From Sphingomonas oryzagri (GTDB lineage Bacteria > Pseudomonadota > Alphaproteobacteria > Sphingomonadales > Sphingomonadaceae), in the NCBI RefSeq assembly GCF_029906645.1, contig NZ_JARYGZ010000001.1, positions 2,848,084 through 2,912,083 on the forward strand: a stretch of 64,000 bases of DNA, written 5' to 3'. The number at the start of each line of letters is the position of its first letter. Within the stretch, counting starts at the first letter, position 1. Under the pieces are notes generated by a model. The model saw nothing but the letters and a program-made list of their open reading frames with translations, made no database searches and was not told where the DNA came from. Both the position numbers and the translations under genes were made by a program. Positions 25,678 to 34,839 of this stretch are shown piece by piece.

Positions 25678-27872
25678 ACGGCAAGGCTCAACGGCAAAGA
25701 GCGGCAACGGTGCCCGGTCGCGGCAGCGAGGGCATTGGCGATGGCGGGCGCGACCGGCGGCACGGCGAGACCCGAGGCGCCGCCGGGATCGGCCCGGCTG
25801 GCGACGATGTCGATGCGGATTTCGGGCGTGCGGGCGAGGGTCGGGATGTCCAGAGCGCCGATCCGTCGCTGGTCGACCAGTCCGCGCGTCACCGTGATGG
25901 CCTCCCCGATCGCGGCGGGCAGCGCGAAGAGCAGGCCACCCTCGATCTGCTGGCGGACGAGATCCGGATTGATCGTCCGCCCGCAGTCGACGCTGGCGGA
26001 CAGGCGATCGACCACTATCCGGCCATTGTCCACCCGCGCCTCCGCCAGCACCGCGATCACGCTGCCATAAGCCTGGTGACAGGCAAGCCCCTGCCCCGTA
26101 CCGCGCACGCCGCCCTGCCATTCGCCCAAGGTCGCGGCGGTCGACAGGCAATGTGCGAGGCGTGGGTTGCCGCCGAGCTGGGCGATACGGAAGGACAGCG
26201 GGTCGATACCCGCCTTGTCCGCCAGCTCGTCGATGAAGCTCTCGGCGAAGAAGGTGGCATAGCCCGCCGCCTCTCCGCGCAGCACGCCGGTCGGTAGGCC
26301 GATGTCGGCGGGGTGATGATCCACGGCATAGGCGCCCATCGCATAGGGAGGGAGCGCCCCTTCCGCTGCCGCCGGCTCGCCGCCATGCCCGACGGGAAGC
26401 GGGGGATACAGGCTCGCGACCGTCTCGCGCAGCGCGGCAGGTGCGGCCACCTTCGCATGCCACGCCGCGATCGTCGCGCCCGGCCCGAGCGTCGCGGCGA
26501 GATGCGCCTTGGCCGGCGGGCGAAAACGATCGTGCAGGCACGCTTCGACCCGCGACCATGTGAGTTGCACCGGTCGGCCGCTCTTCTGCGCGAGAATGGC
26601 CGCCTGCTCGGCGACGCGCGTATCGAAGCCTTGTCCGAAGCCCCCACCCATCGGCATCGGATAGAGCGTCACGTCCTCCTCGGCGAAACCGATCGCGCGT
26701 GCCGCCGCCGTGCGGGCGGCGGCGGGCGCCTGCGTCGCGGCCCATAGCTCCAGCCGTCCGTCGCGTATCCGCGCCGTCGCGGCCGGCGGCTCGATCGCGG
26801 CATGGACGGCGAGACCGGCGCTATAGTCCGCCCGTACCGCCGCCTCGCCGAGGAACTTGTCGGGATTTCCCTCGCCCGCGATGCCCCCGCCCTCGGCCGC
26901 CAGCGCGGCGTCGAGGGCGCGACCGATCGATGCACTGTCCGGCAAAGCCCCCTGCGTCCGGAAGCGCGGCGCCAGACGATCGAGCGCGCGATTGGCAGCC
27001 CACCAATTATCGGCCAGCACCGCGATCCAGTTCGCGTGATCGATCACCGCGAAGAGATCCGGGATCGCCTTCGCCGCCTCGCGATCCCAGCCGATCAGCC
27101 GGCTGTCGTCCGCAGGCCCCTGCCGGATCGCGGCGAACAGCATGTCGGTGAGCCGCACGTCGGCGGCGAAGCGCGCCGATCCATCCACCTTGGCCGGCGC
27201 ATCGAGGCGCGCGACGGCGCGGCCGGACAGCCCCCTTTGCGCGCGCAATGGCGGCGTGTCGGGCGGATCGAGCGTCGCCGCCTCGGCCGCCAGATCGGCG
27301 AAGCGCATCCGATCCGGCGCGCGCACGACGAAGCCGTCCTGCGTGTCGCAGGCGCGCCAGTCCGCATCCCAATGCCTTGCGGCCGCCATGCAGAGCAAGG
27401 CGCGTGCCGTCGCCCCGGCCTCGCGCAAGGGGCGCTCAAAGGCGCGGACAGAGGTCGAGAAACCGGTCAGCATCGCGTCGTGCGTCTCCGCCCAGCGATC
27501 CGCCACCGCGACTGCCGGGCCGCGCAACAGAGGCGGCACGACATCGCCGACCAGCAGCCCGGCTGCGAGGCGGTTGGCATAGGCCGGGCCGATCGGCGCC
27601 GGCTCCACCGCCACCGTCCGCCAGTCGCAGCCCAGCTCGTCGGCGAGAATCTGGGGCAGAGCGGTCCACACGCCCTGCCCGGTCTCGATCTGCGGGACGA
27701 CCACCGTGACATGCCCGTCTGTGCCGATCTTGAGGAAGGGGCCGAGGATCGTCTCGCCCGCCGCCGCGACCAGGTTCACGCCCGCGCGGCGCGGCCACAG
27801 CCCCCACGCGACGACCAGACCCACGCCGGCGCCCCCGCCGATCAGAAGCCGCCGTCGCGTGATCCCCGTCAT
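25674..27872 (-). CDS. Orphan molybdopterin-binding aldehyde/isoquinoline oxidoreductase large subunit (IorB-like)
   Basis: A 732-residue molybdenum hydroxylase large subunit of the IorB/CoxL type with a twin-arginine signal (TRRRLLIGGGAG at residues ~5-16), so it should fold in the cytoplasm and be exported. Family blocks include ETGQGVWTALPQILADELGCD, PMGGGFGQGFD and a C-terminal QQIEGGLLFALPAAIGEA. Two oddities: no [2Fe-2S] small subunit (IorA) lies next to it, and the C-terminal loop reads GGASGLAVPP (residues 697-706) where the family normally has GGxGExGxPP, so the catalytic Glu appears to be Gly701. It is coupled to hemH downstream. Substrate is unknown. Confidence 0.85.
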   Translation of the reverse strand: MTGITRRRLLIGGGAGVGLVVAWGLWPRRAGVNLVAAAGETILGPFLKIGTDGHVTVVVPQIETGQGVWTALPQILADELGCDWRTVAVEPAPIGPAYANRLAAGLLVGDVVPPLLRGPAVAVADRWAETHDAMLTGFSTSVRAFERPLREAGATARALLCMAAARHWDADWRACDTQDGFVVRAPDRMRFADLAAEAATLDPPDTPPLRAQRGLSGRAVARLDAPAKVDGSARFAADVRLTDMLFAAIRQGPADDSRLIGWDREAAKAIPDLFAVIDHANWIAVLADNWWAANRALDRLAPRFRTQGALPDSASIGRALDAALAAEGGGIAGEGNPDKFLGEAAVRADYSAGLAVHAAIEPPAATARIRDGRLELWAATQAPAAARTAAARAIGFAEEDVTLYPMPMGGGFGQGFDTRVAEQAAILAQKSGRPVQLTWSRVEACLHDRFRPPAKAHLAATLGPGATIAAWHAKVAAPAALRETVASLYPPLPVGHGGEPAAAEGALPPYAMGAYAVDHHPADIGLPTGVLRGEAAGYATFFAESFIDELADKAGIDPLSFRIAQLGGNPRLAHCLSTAATLGEWQGGVRGTGQGLACHQAYGSVIAVLAEARVDNGRIVVDRLSASVDCGRTINPDLVRQQIEGGLLFALPAAIGEAITVTRGLVDQRRIGALDIPTLARTPEIRIDIVASRADPGGASGLAVPPVAPAIANALAAATGHRCRSLPLSLAV

Positions 27873-27964
27873 GCAATGGGTGATAGGGGGATGCGATGGT
27901 GCGGCCTAGCCCCCGCGCATCATCCCTTCTAAGGAAAGCGCCTGCCCGCCCGAGGACCGAGATC

Positions 27965-28816
27965 TTGCCCGCGCACTATATCCACTTCACCGATCTGCAT
28001 CTGCACCCCGAAATCTTCCGGATCGGGTGGTTTGCCCTGCGCTGGTACTCACTCGCCTACATCACCGGGATCATCGCCGGCTGGTGGTATGTGCTGAAGC
28101 TGATCGACCGCCCCGGTGCTCCGATGGCGCGGCGCCATGTCGACGATTTCGTCTTCTGGGCGACGATTGCGGTGATCGCCGGCGGGCGGATCGGCTACAT
28201 CCTGTTCTACGATCTCGGCAATTACCTGCTGCACCCACTCGACATGCTGAAACTGTGGGAGGGCGGCATGTCCTTCCATGGCGCGACGCTGGGGGTGACA
28301 CTGGCGATGTGGTGGTTCTGCCGGAAGAACGGCCTCAGCCTGCTGCGCTTCGCCGATTATATCGCCTGCGTCGCGCCGATCGGCCTATTCTTTGGCCGCC
28401 TCGCGAACTTCGTGAACGGCGAGCTGTGGGGCAAGGTGACGACCGTGCCGTGGGCGATCGTCTTCCCCAATGCCGGCCCGCTGCCGCGCCACCCGAGCCA
28501 GCTCTACGAGGCTGGGCTGGAGGGGCTTGTGCTCTTCGCCATCCTCAACCTGATGTTCTGGAAATCGAAGACGGCGCGCTACCAGCCGGGCTTGCTGTGC
28601 GGCACCTTCCTCACCGGCTACGGCGCCTTCCGCTTCTTCGTGGAATTCTTCCGCCAGCCCGACCAACAGTTCAACGGCACGTTCCTCGCAACAACCATCC
28701 ACATGGGTCAGCTGCTCGATCTGCCGATGCTGATCGGCGGGCTCTACCTGATCGCGACCGCCAAGGGTCGCCGCCAGCGGGTCGAGCCGATCGCCGGGAG
28801 TGAGAGCGTCGCCTGA
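27965..28816 (+). CDS. lgt: Prolipoprotein diacylglyceryl transferase
   Basis: An inner-membrane enzyme that transfers diacylglycerol from phosphatidylglycerol to the lipobox Cys of prolipoproteins. Hydrophobic helices are present throughout, with the Lgt signature [15 protein letters not shown] and [12 protein letters not shown]. Start choice is uncertain. A TTG at 27965 with GAGGA upstream gives a normal-length protein beginning near [18 protein letters not shown], while the ATG at 27896, preceded by AGGGGG, would add 23 atypical residues. It overlaps the following methyltransferase gene by 17 bases. Confidence 0.95.
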   Translation: MPAHYIHFTDLHLHPEIFRIGWFALRWYSLAYITGIIAGWWYVLKLIDRPGAPMARRHVDDFVFWATIAVIAGGRIGYILFYDLGNYLLHPLDMLKLWEGGMSFHGATLGVTLAMWWFCRKNGLSLLRFADYIACVAPIGLFFGRLANFVNGELWGKVTTVPWAIVFPNAGPLPRHPSQLYEAGLEGLVLFAILNLMFWKSKTARYQPGLLCGTFLTGYGAFRFFVEFFRQPDQQFNGTFLATTIHMGQLLDLPMLIGGLYLIATAKGRRQRVEPIAGSESVA

Positions 28817-29837
28817 TCCCGCCGAGCGGCTGAGGCGCCTGGCCGCAGGCGGCGGGCCGATCCCGCTGGCCGATTACATGGCGCTCGCCAACGCGCATTA
28901 TTACGCGACGCGCGATCCGCTGGGCGCCGCCGGGGACTTCACCACCGCGCCCGAGATCAGCCAGATGTTCGGCGAGCTGATCGGCCTGTGGGCGGCGGAC
29001 CTGTGGCTCCGCGCCGGGCGCCCGGAGGCGGCGTGGGTGGAGCTGGGGCCGGGTCGCGGCACGCTCTCCGCCGACGCGTTGCGGGCGATGGGCAAGGCCG
29101 GCCTCGCCCCGCCGGTGCAGCTCGTCGAGACCAGCCCCGTGCTGCGCGAGGCGCAGGCGCGCACGATACCGGGCGCAACGCATCACGAAAGCATCGCCAC
29201 ACTGCCCACCGACCGGCCGCTGATCGTCGTCGCCAATGAATTCTTCGATGCGCTGCCGATCCACCAGATTGTCCGCACCGATGCGGGCTGGCGCGAGCGG
29301 ATGGTTGATCATGATGGCGAGCGATTCGTCGCCACCGTGGGCGAACAACGCTTCGACGCCGTGGTGCCGGACGTGCTCCGCGACGGCGATGTGATCGAGA
29401 CATCGCCCGCCTCCGTCGCCATCCTGCGCGATCTGGCGGCACGGATCGTCGCGCAGGGCGGCGCGCTGCTGGCGATCGATTACGGCTATGAGGGGCCGCT
29501 CGCGGGTAACACGCTGCAGGCGCTCCGCCACCACCGCTTCGCCGATCCGTTCGAGGCGCCCGGCGAGCAGGATCTCACCGCCCATGTCGACTTCGCCGCA
29601 CTGGCCGAGGCAGCGCGGGCCGAGGGCGCCGTCGCGCATCAGCCGACAACACAGGGCGCGCTGCTCGAAGCGTTGGGCATCCAGGCGCGTGCGACAAGCC
29701 TTGCCCGCGCAGCCCCGTCGCGGCAGGGAGAGATCGAAACCGCCTGGCGCCGCCTCTGCGCGCCCGACGCAATGGGCACCTTATTCAAGGCACTGGCGAT
29801 CACGGCGCCGGGCTGGCCGGTGCCGGGAGGATTTTGA
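28800..29837 (+). CDS. SAM-dependent methyltransferase, MidA/NDUFAF7 family
   Basis: A 345-residue class I methyltransferase of the MidA/NDUFAF7 (DUF185) family. The family motifs [22 protein letters not shown] (residues ~40-61, given in part) and [16 protein letters not shown] (SAM site) are present, followed by [12 protein letters not shown]. The mitochondrial relative methylates an Arg of complex I; the bacterial substrate is unknown. The GTG start at 28800 lies inside the end of lgt, and the stop overlaps the next gene, so this is a tightly coupled operon. Confidence 0.9.
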   Translation: MRASPDPAERLRRLAAGGGPIPLADYMALANAHYYATRDPLGAAGDFTTAPEISQMFGELIGLWAADLWLRAGRPEAAWVELGPGRGTLSADALRAMGKAGLAPPVQLVETSPVLREAQARTIPGATHHESIATLPTDRPLIVVANEFFDALPIHQIVRTDAGWRERMVDHDGERFVATVGEQRFDAVVPDVLRDGDVIETSPASVAILRDLAARIVAQGGALLAIDYGYEGPLAGNTLQALRHHRFADPFEAPGEQDLTAHVDFAALAEAARAEGAVAHQPTTQGALLEALGIQARATSLARAAPSRQGEIETAWRRLCAPDAMGTLFKALAITAPGWPVPGGF

Positions 29838-30352
29838 TGACGATCGAGTATCGCGACGCCCGGCCCGAAGACGCTCCCGCTCTGGCGAAGATGGCGGCGG
29901 ACAGCTTCGTCGAGACGTTCGGCCACCTCTATCGCCAGAACGACCTCGACAGCTTCCTGCGCGATGCCTTCGGCCCCGATGGCTTGCCCGCGCAGGTGGG
30001 CGATCCCGCCTACCGCATCCGTGTCGCCACCGAAGACGGCGCCATTGCCGGCTTCTGCAAGGTGGGAGCGTGCACCCTCCCCTCCCCGCCCGTACCCGCC
30101 GGCGCCGCCGAACTGAAACAGCTCTACCTGCTCAAGCCCTGGCACGGCAGCGGCGTCGCGCAGGCGCTGATGGAATGGGCCATCGCCGAAGCAAGAGAGA
30201 GTGGCGCCGCGCACATGGCGCTCAGCGTCTATTCGGACAACCATCGCGCCAGGCGCTTCTATGCGCGCTACGGTCTGGTCGAGATCGGCGCCAACGTCTT
30301 CATGGTCGGCGAGCAGGCCGATGACGACCGCATCTACAGCGTGGCGTTGTGA
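29837..30352 (+). CDS. GNAT-family N-acetyltransferase
   Basis: A 171-residue acetyltransferase using acetyl-CoA. The core is visible as LKQLYLLKPWHGSGVAQALM (motif A, with the G-x-G-x-A pyrophosphate loop) and LSVYSDNHRARRFYARYGLV (motif B). The substrate cannot be predicted. It is coupled to the methyltransferase upstream (TGATG) and to pgeF downstream (GTGA). Confidence 0.88.
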   Translation: MTIEYRDARPEDAPALAKMAADSFVETFGHLYRQNDLDSFLRDAFGPDGLPAQVGDPAYRIRVATEDGAIAGFCKVGACTLPSPPVPAGAAELKQLYLLKPWHGSGVAQALMEWAIAEARESGAAHMALSVYSDNHRARRFYARYGLVEIGANVFMVGEQADDDRIYSVAL

Positions 30353-31113
30353 CGGTAGAGGTCATCAAGGCGGCAGCACTGGCGGGCGTGCCGCACGGTT
30401 TTCTCGGCCGGCGCGGCGGCGTATCGACCGGCATCCATGCCGGCCTCAACGTCGGCCTTGGGTCGGACGACGATCGCGAGGCCGTCCACGAGAACCGGCG
30501 CCGCGCGGTGGAAGCGGTGAAGCCCGGCGCGAAGCTGGCGACAGTCCACCAGGTTCACAGCGCGATCGCGGTGGTGGCCGATGCCTTCCCCGACGACGCC
30601 CGCCCCCATGCCGACGCGCTCGTCACCGACCGGCCCGACCTGCTGCTTGGCGTGCTGGCGGCAGATTGCGTGCCGATCCTGTTCGCGGACGTCGAGGCCG
30701 GCGTTGTCGGTGCGGCGCATAGCGGCTGGAAGGGTGCGATCGGCGGCGTCTCGCTCGCCACGATCGAGGCGATGGAGACGCTCGGCGCGGATCGCTCGCG
30801 GATCGCCGCCGCCGTCGGCCCCTGCATCGGACGGGCGAGCTATGAGGTGGACGACGGCTTCCTCGCCCGCTTCGTGGCGGATGATCCCGAGACCGAGCGT
30901 TTCTTCCTCGCCGGGCGGTCCGGCCACCACCAGTTCGACATCGAGGCCTATGTGGTCTCGCGCATCGCGGCGGCGGGTATCCTACGCATCGAGGCGCTCG
31001 GCCTCGACACCTATCCGGCGGAGGACCGCTTCTTCAGCTATCGCCGCGCGACGCATCGCGGCGAGCCGGGGTACGGGCGACAGATCTCGCTGATCGGACT
31101 GCCTACTTCGTGA
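30349..31113 (+). CDS. pgeF: Peptidoglycan editing factor / laccase-domain protein (YfiH family)
   Basis: A 254-residue protein of the YfiH/PgeF family (polyphenol oxidase fold), which in Escherichia coli helps keep wrong residues out of peptidoglycan stems. The conserved Cys and His positions are visible: VHQVHS, GVLAADCVPILFAD, GAAHSGWKGAIGG and GPCIGRASYEV. It is the last gene of the lgt-methyltransferase-GNAT group. Its end overlaps the convergent VOC gene by 11 bases. Confidence 0.93.
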   Translation: MTVEVIKAAALAGVPHGFLGRRGGVSTGIHAGLNVGLGSDDDREAVHENRRRAVEAVKPGAKLATVHQVHSAIAVVADAFPDDARPHADALVTDRPDLLLGVLAADCVPILFADVEAGVVGAAHSGWKGAIGGVSLATIEAMETLGADRSRIAAAVGPCIGRASYEVDDGFLARFVADDPETERFFLAGRSGHHQFDIEAYVVSRIAAAGILRIEALGLDTYPAEDRFFSYRRATHRGEPGYGRQISLIGLPTS

Positions 31114-31483
31114 CGAATTCCTGCGGCGAGGTCAGCGTCGCGAAAATCCAGCCGTTGCCGTCGGGATCCTTGAACATCGTGAAGCGGCCCCACGGCTGCT
31201 CGTCAATCGGCGAGGCTTCGATGCCGACGCTCAGCAGCCGCGCATGTTCGGCGTCGATGTCGGGCACGTGATTCATCAATCCGGTCTGCCCGCCGGGCTT
31301 CAGGTTCTCGAACCATGTCGTCAGCGCGATCGACGAGCCGCCGGTCTTCGGCTGCAGCTGGATCCAGCGCATCTCCGGCCCCATCGCCTCATCCCGCATC
31401 ACATCGAACAGCAATTTCTCGGTGTAGAAGGCCTTTGAGGCCAACGGATCGGTCACGGGTATCGAAACGACGGCGATCGACAT
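31103..31483 (-). CDS. VOC-family (glyoxalase-like) protein
   Basis: A 126-residue vicinal-oxygen-chelate protein starting MSIAVVSIPVTDPLASKAFY, with a second half ending in MFKDPDGNGWIFATL. The pattern fits the glyoxalase/bleomycin-resistance superfamily, but no specific activity can be assigned. The ATG at 31483 has GGAGG upstream. It is divergent from the PLP-enzyme gene. Confidence 0.88.
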   Translation of the reverse strand: MSIAVVSIPVTDPLASKAFYTEKLLFDVMRDEAMGPEMRWIQLQPKTGGSSIALTTWFENLKPGGQTGLMNHVPDIDAEHARLLSVGIEASPIDEQPWGRFTMFKDPDGNGWIFATLTSPQEFVTK

Positions 31484-31521
31484 GGCAAGTCCTCCCCAAT
31501 CGGTTACATACGATACCATAA

Positions 31522-31536
31522 CGTCACGCCGTGACG
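31522..31536. promoter_or_regulatory. Perfect inverted repeat upstream of the PLP-enzyme gene
   Basis: CGTCACG, one base, CGTGACG. It lies 16 bases before the start codon at 31553 in the 69-base region between divergent genes. The size and position suit a regulator-binding site. No regulator gene is adjacent. Confidence 0.5.
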
Positions 31537-31552
31537 AATCCGAGAGAGATGT

Positions 31553-32884
31553 ATGACCGACCACAAGACCCCCGAAACCGAGGCCGAACTGACCGGCGCC
31601 ACGCCCCGCCGCCGCCCCAAGGCGGACGTGCTGGAGGTGGGCGGACGCCGCCTCAGCCCTTCCACGCTGATGATGGGCCACGCCTTCGATCCGATGCTGT
31701 CCGAAGGGTCGCTGAAGCCGCCGATCTTCCTGACCTCGACCTTCGTGTTCGAGAATGCGGCAGCGGGTAAGCGCCACTTCGAGGGTGTCACCGGCAAGCG
31801 GCCGGGCGGTGCCGACGGCCTCGTCTATTCGCGCTTCAACGGGCCGAATCAGGAGATCCTCGAGGATCGCCTCGGCATCTGGGACGAGGCGGAGGACGCT
31901 TTGGTCTTCTCCTCGGGCATGTCGGCGATCGCCACGCTGATGCTGGCGCTGGTGAAGCCCGGCGACGTGATCGTCCACTCCGCCCCGCTCTACGCCGCCA
32001 CCGAGACGCTGATCGGCCGTATCTTGGGTCGCTTCGGCGTGACCTTCCTCGATTTCCCCGCCGGCGCGACCGAAGCGGAGATCGAGGCGGTGGTCGAGCG
32101 TGCCAAGGCGCAGGGCAACGTTTCGCTCATCTACCTCGAAAGCCCCGCCAACCCGACCAACGCGCTTGTCGATGTCGAAGCGGTGGCGCGGGTGCGCGAC
32201 CGACTGCTCGGCGATGCGGAGGGCGGCAAGCCGCCGATCGCGATCGACAACACCTTCCTCGGCCCGCTCTGGCAGCAGCCGCTGCGCCATGGAGCGGATC
32301 TGGTGGTCTACAGCCTCACCAAATATGCCGGCGGCCATTCGGATCTGGTGGCGGGCGGCGTCTCGGGCCGCAAGGCGTGGATCGATCCGATCCGCATGAT
32401 GCGCAACACGATCGGCACAATCAGCGATCCTAATACCGCGTGGATGCTGCTCCGCTCGCTGGAGACGCTGGAGCTGCGCATGAGCCGCGCCGGCGAGAAT
32501 GCCGCCAAGGTCTGCTCATTCTTCCGCGATCATCCGAAGGTGGAGAGCGTCGGCTATCTCGGCTTCCTCAAGGATGGCAGCCGCCAGGCCGACATCTACA
32601 ACCGCCATTGCTCGGGCGCAGGATCGACCTTCTCGCTCTACCTCAAGGGCGGCGAGCGCGAGAGCTTCGCCTTCCTCGATGCGTTGAAGATCGCCAAGCT
32701 GGCGGTCAGCCTCGGCGGCACCGAGACACTCGCCTCCTGCCCGGCGGCGATGACGCATCTTTCGGTGCCGGACCAGCGCAAGCTGGAACTCGGCATCACC
32801 GACAATCTCGTGCGCATCTCGGTGGGCGTCGAGAATGCCGACGATCTGATCGCCGACTTCGATCAGGCGCTGGCGGCGGTGTGA
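31553..32884 (+). CDS. Cystathionine gamma-synthase family PLP enzyme
   Basis: A 443-residue member of the Cys/Met-metabolism PLP enzymes (MetB, MetC, MGL and O-acylhomoserine sulfhydrylase relatives). The PLP Lys lies in VVYSLTKYAGGHSDLVAGG. Other family blocks are YSRFNGPNQEILEDRLG, ALVFSSGMSAIATLML and YLESPANPTNALVDVEAV. It has an N-terminal extension of about 30 residues. Which reaction it runs (synthase, lyase or gamma-lyase) cannot be decided from sequence alone. Confidence 0.9.
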   Translation: MTDHKTPETEAELTGATPRRRPKADVLEVGGRRLSPSTLMMGHAFDPMLSEGSLKPPIFLTSTFVFENAAAGKRHFEGVTGKRPGGADGLVYSRFNGPNQEILEDRLGIWDEAEDALVFSSGMSAIATLMLALVKPGDVIVHSAPLYAATETLIGRILGRFGVTFLDFPAGATEAEIEAVVERAKAQGNVSLIYLESPANPTNALVDVEAVARVRDRLLGDAEGGKPPIAIDNTFLGPLWQQPLRHGADLVVYSLTKYAGGHSDLVAGGVSGRKAWIDPIRMMRNTIGTISDPNTAWMLLRSLETLELRMSRAGENAAKVCSFFRDHPKVESVGYLGFLKDGSRQADIYNRHCSGAGSTFSLYLKGGERESFAFLDALKIAKLAVSLGGTETLASCPAAMTHLSVPDQRKLELGITDNLVRISVGVENADDLIADFDQALAAV

Positions 32885-33117
32885 ACGGCGGGGCGGCCCG
32901 GACGGACGGGCCGCCCTTCCATCGCGAGGTCGATCGCCAGGATCGCCCAGACGACCGATTGCTCGCCACCCGCAATGCCGCCGGCCAGATCCCAATGGAT
33001 CAAGGCCTCGCGCGGCGTCATCCCGCTGCGCCGCGCCGTTTCGAGCGCAAGGTGCAGAGTATCTTCTTCCATGACGGCCGATCCAACGCAGTAAATGCGA
33101 TGAAGTGCCTTAACCAT
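32863..33117 (-). CDS. Hypothetical protein, convergent with the PLP enzyme
   Basis: An 84-residue reading frame. The part from Met16 (MEEDTLHLALETARRSGMTP...) looks like a small helical protein with typical codon use. A start at 33072 would give 69 residues. It overlaps the 3' end of the PLP-enzyme gene by 22 bases. No family is recognised and no strong ribosome binding site is seen, so it could be spurious. Confidence 0.45.
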   Translation of the reverse strand: MVKALHRIYCVGSAVMEEDTLHLALETARRSGMTPREALIHWDLAGGIAGGEQSVVWAILAIDLAMEGRPVRPGRPAVHTAASA

Positions 33118-33220
33118 ATTCTCTTCGGCTGATCGCGCTCCTGCATCGGATCATCTGTTAACTACGACGCGAACGATCGAATTGTGTTCTTGTCGCATCG
33201 CAGCGGACGGGAGCATATCA

Positions 33221-33400
33221 TTGGACCAGATCGAGCTTCGCTATCAGGCGGTGCAATGCCATGTCCGCGCCCAGCGCGCCGCCAATGACGATGACGCCCG
33301 CTGGCTGCAGGACCTTGCCGGCAAGCTGGCCGCGATGGCCGACGCCGAGGATGCGCGGCAGATCTTCTACGCGAGCCGGATCATCCGCGACTGCGCCTGA
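33221..33400 (+). CDS. Small hypothetical protein
   Basis: A 59-residue helical protein from a TTG start at 33221, preceded at 7 bases by GGGAG. The sequence LDQIELRYQAVQCHVRAQRA and DARQIFYASRIIRDCA suggests two or three amphipathic helices. The end abuts the convergent HAD-phosphatase stop. I do not recognise the family; coding potential looks good. Confidence 0.6.
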   Translation: MDQIELRYQAVQCHVRAQRAANDDDARWLQDLAGKLAAMADAEDARQIFYASRIIRDCA

Positions 33401-34075
33401 TCAGAGGCCCCAGTTCACCACCGGCCAGCCTCGCTTGTCCGCCAGTTCACGCATCCTGGCGCTGGGGTTCGCGGCAAACGGCTCGTCCGCCCATTCCATC
33501 ACCGGCGCATCCGATGCGTGATCCGAATAGAAGCGCACCTTCACCGCCGATCGATCGATGCCTTCCGCGGCGAACCAGGCCTCGATCATGCGGAGCTTGG
33601 CGGGGCCGTAGCAGTTCTCGCCGTCAATCTTGGCGGTGACGCGCGCGTCGATGCCGATGATCGAGTTGGTGGCGATCACGTCGTCGAAGCGCAGCCTGGC
33701 CGCGATTGCCTCGACATAGAGGCGGTATGACGCGGTGGCCAGTACGAGGCGGCGGCCGGCGGCGCGATCCTCCTCGATCTGGCGGAGCGCGCCGGGCAGC
33801 GTGTTGAGCTGCGACACCCGCTCGGCGAAGCTGGCGGTGAGCGGCTCCAGCTCGGCGCGCGAGATATGCCGGCCGAGCAGCAGAGACTGGTTGATCTCCT
33901 TGAGCTTCGCGCGTGTGAACAGCTTGAACACGTAGCCCAGCATCGCCAGCAGCGCGACCGGCAGGAGCAGGAGCCGCCACGGCGCGCGATGGAGCGCGGC
34001 ATGGATCAGGAAGGGCGTATAGGTGCCCGTACGCGTGATCGTCCGGTCCATGTCGTAGATCGCGATCTCGGTCAC
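33401..34075 (-). CDS. HAD-IB family phosphatase, last gene of the CDP-alcohol trio
   Basis: A 224-residue SerB/PgpC-like HAD phosphatase. Motif I is IAIYDMDRTITRTG (nucleophile Asp), motif II is in LVLATASYRLYVE, and motif IV in VRFYSDHASDAPVME. A hydrophobic insertion after motif I (APWRLLLLPVALLAMLGYV) suggests membrane attachment, as in lipid-phosphate phosphatases. The GTG start at 34075 overlaps the stop of the nucleotidyltransferase gene. By context it may remove a phosphate from the product of the CDP-alcohol transferase; that is inference. Confidence 0.85.
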   Translation of the reverse strand: MTEIAIYDMDRTITRTGTYTPFLIHAALHRAPWRLLLLPVALLAMLGYVFKLFTRAKLKEINQSLLLGRHISRAELEPLTASFAERVSQLNTLPGALRQIEEDRAAGRRLVLATASYRLYVEAIAARLRFDDVIATNSIIGIDARVTAKIDGENCYGPAKLRMIEAWFAAEGIDRSAVKVRFYSDHASDAPVMEWADEPFAANPSARMRELADKRGWPVVNWGL

Positions 34076-34839
34076 GCCCGCCCCTCCAGCACCGCCTCGG
34101 CCAGTTCGAGATCGGAAACCTTGTCGACGTCCACTGCCGCCAGCGGATCGGACAGGCCGACCATCCGCACGTTCGCGCCCAGCTTGCGGCCGGCGCGCGC
34201 CACGGCGTCGTGCAGCGTGATCGTGCGGGTCGCGGCGCGCAGCAGCAGGCCGAGGCCGAATTTCGCGATCAGCTTCCAGCCCTTCTTGCGATCCTGCTCG
34301 ATCGAGGCCCAGCTCTCGATCACCGGCAGCGCGGCGGGCGACGCGAAATAAAAGAGGTTGGCGCCTGTCCAGTCCCCCTTGCGAAACCGCAGCCAGGTGC
34401 GCCTCGTCTGTGGGAAGCGGCGTTCCACGATCGCCCGCTCGACCACGCCGACGGCGACGTCCGCGCCTTGCGCGGCAGCAAGAAACTCTGCGATCGTTTC
34501 GGGCCGGAGCAGCGCATGGTCGGCGGTGGTGACGAACAGGGGGAACGGCGCCTCGCCGCTCTTCAACGCCGCCGAGACCGACAGCGCGATGCCGGCGCCC
34601 GATTGCAGGAAGCCGAGTCGCGGGTCGTCCGGCAACACCGCCGCGATCGCCGCCATATCCTGTGTCATCACCCGCACCGGCCCGATCTCCGGCGTGACGA
34701 GCAGGGTCGCGACCACGCGCGCCACCATCGGCTCGCCCGCCACGGGGATCAGCACCTTCAGCGTCTCGCCCCGGCTCGCCGCCAGCGCATCCACGCCCGG
34801 CCGCCGCCCGGCGAGCAACAGCGCGGTCAGACCAGCCAA
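34072..34839 (-). CDS. MobA-like nucleotidyltransferase, middle gene of the CDP-alcohol trio
   Basis: A 255-residue NTP transferase. The N-terminal signature LTALLLAGRRPG and LKVLIPVAGEPMVARVVA is the G-x-R...K...P nucleotide-binding pattern of sugar- or inositol-phosphate nucleotidyltransferases, and FVTTADHALLRPETI carries the metal-binding Asp region. The start is a TTG at 34839 with GGGAGG about 8 bases upstream, inside the end of the upstream gene (13-base overlap). Placement beside a CDP-alcohol transferase suggests it makes a CDP-activated alcohol. Confidence 0.85.
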   Translation of the reverse strand: MAGLTALLLAGRRPGVDALAASRGETLKVLIPVAGEPMVARVVATLLVTPEIGPVRVMTQDMAAIAAVLPDDPRLGFLQSGAGIALSVSAALKSGEAPFPLFVTTADHALLRPETIAEFLAAAQGADVAVGVVERAIVERRFPQTRRTWLRFRKGDWTGANLFYFASPAALPVIESWASIEQDRKKGWKLIAKFGLGLLLRAATRTITLHDAVARAGRKLGANVRMVGLSDPLAAVDVDKVSDLELAEAVLEGRA

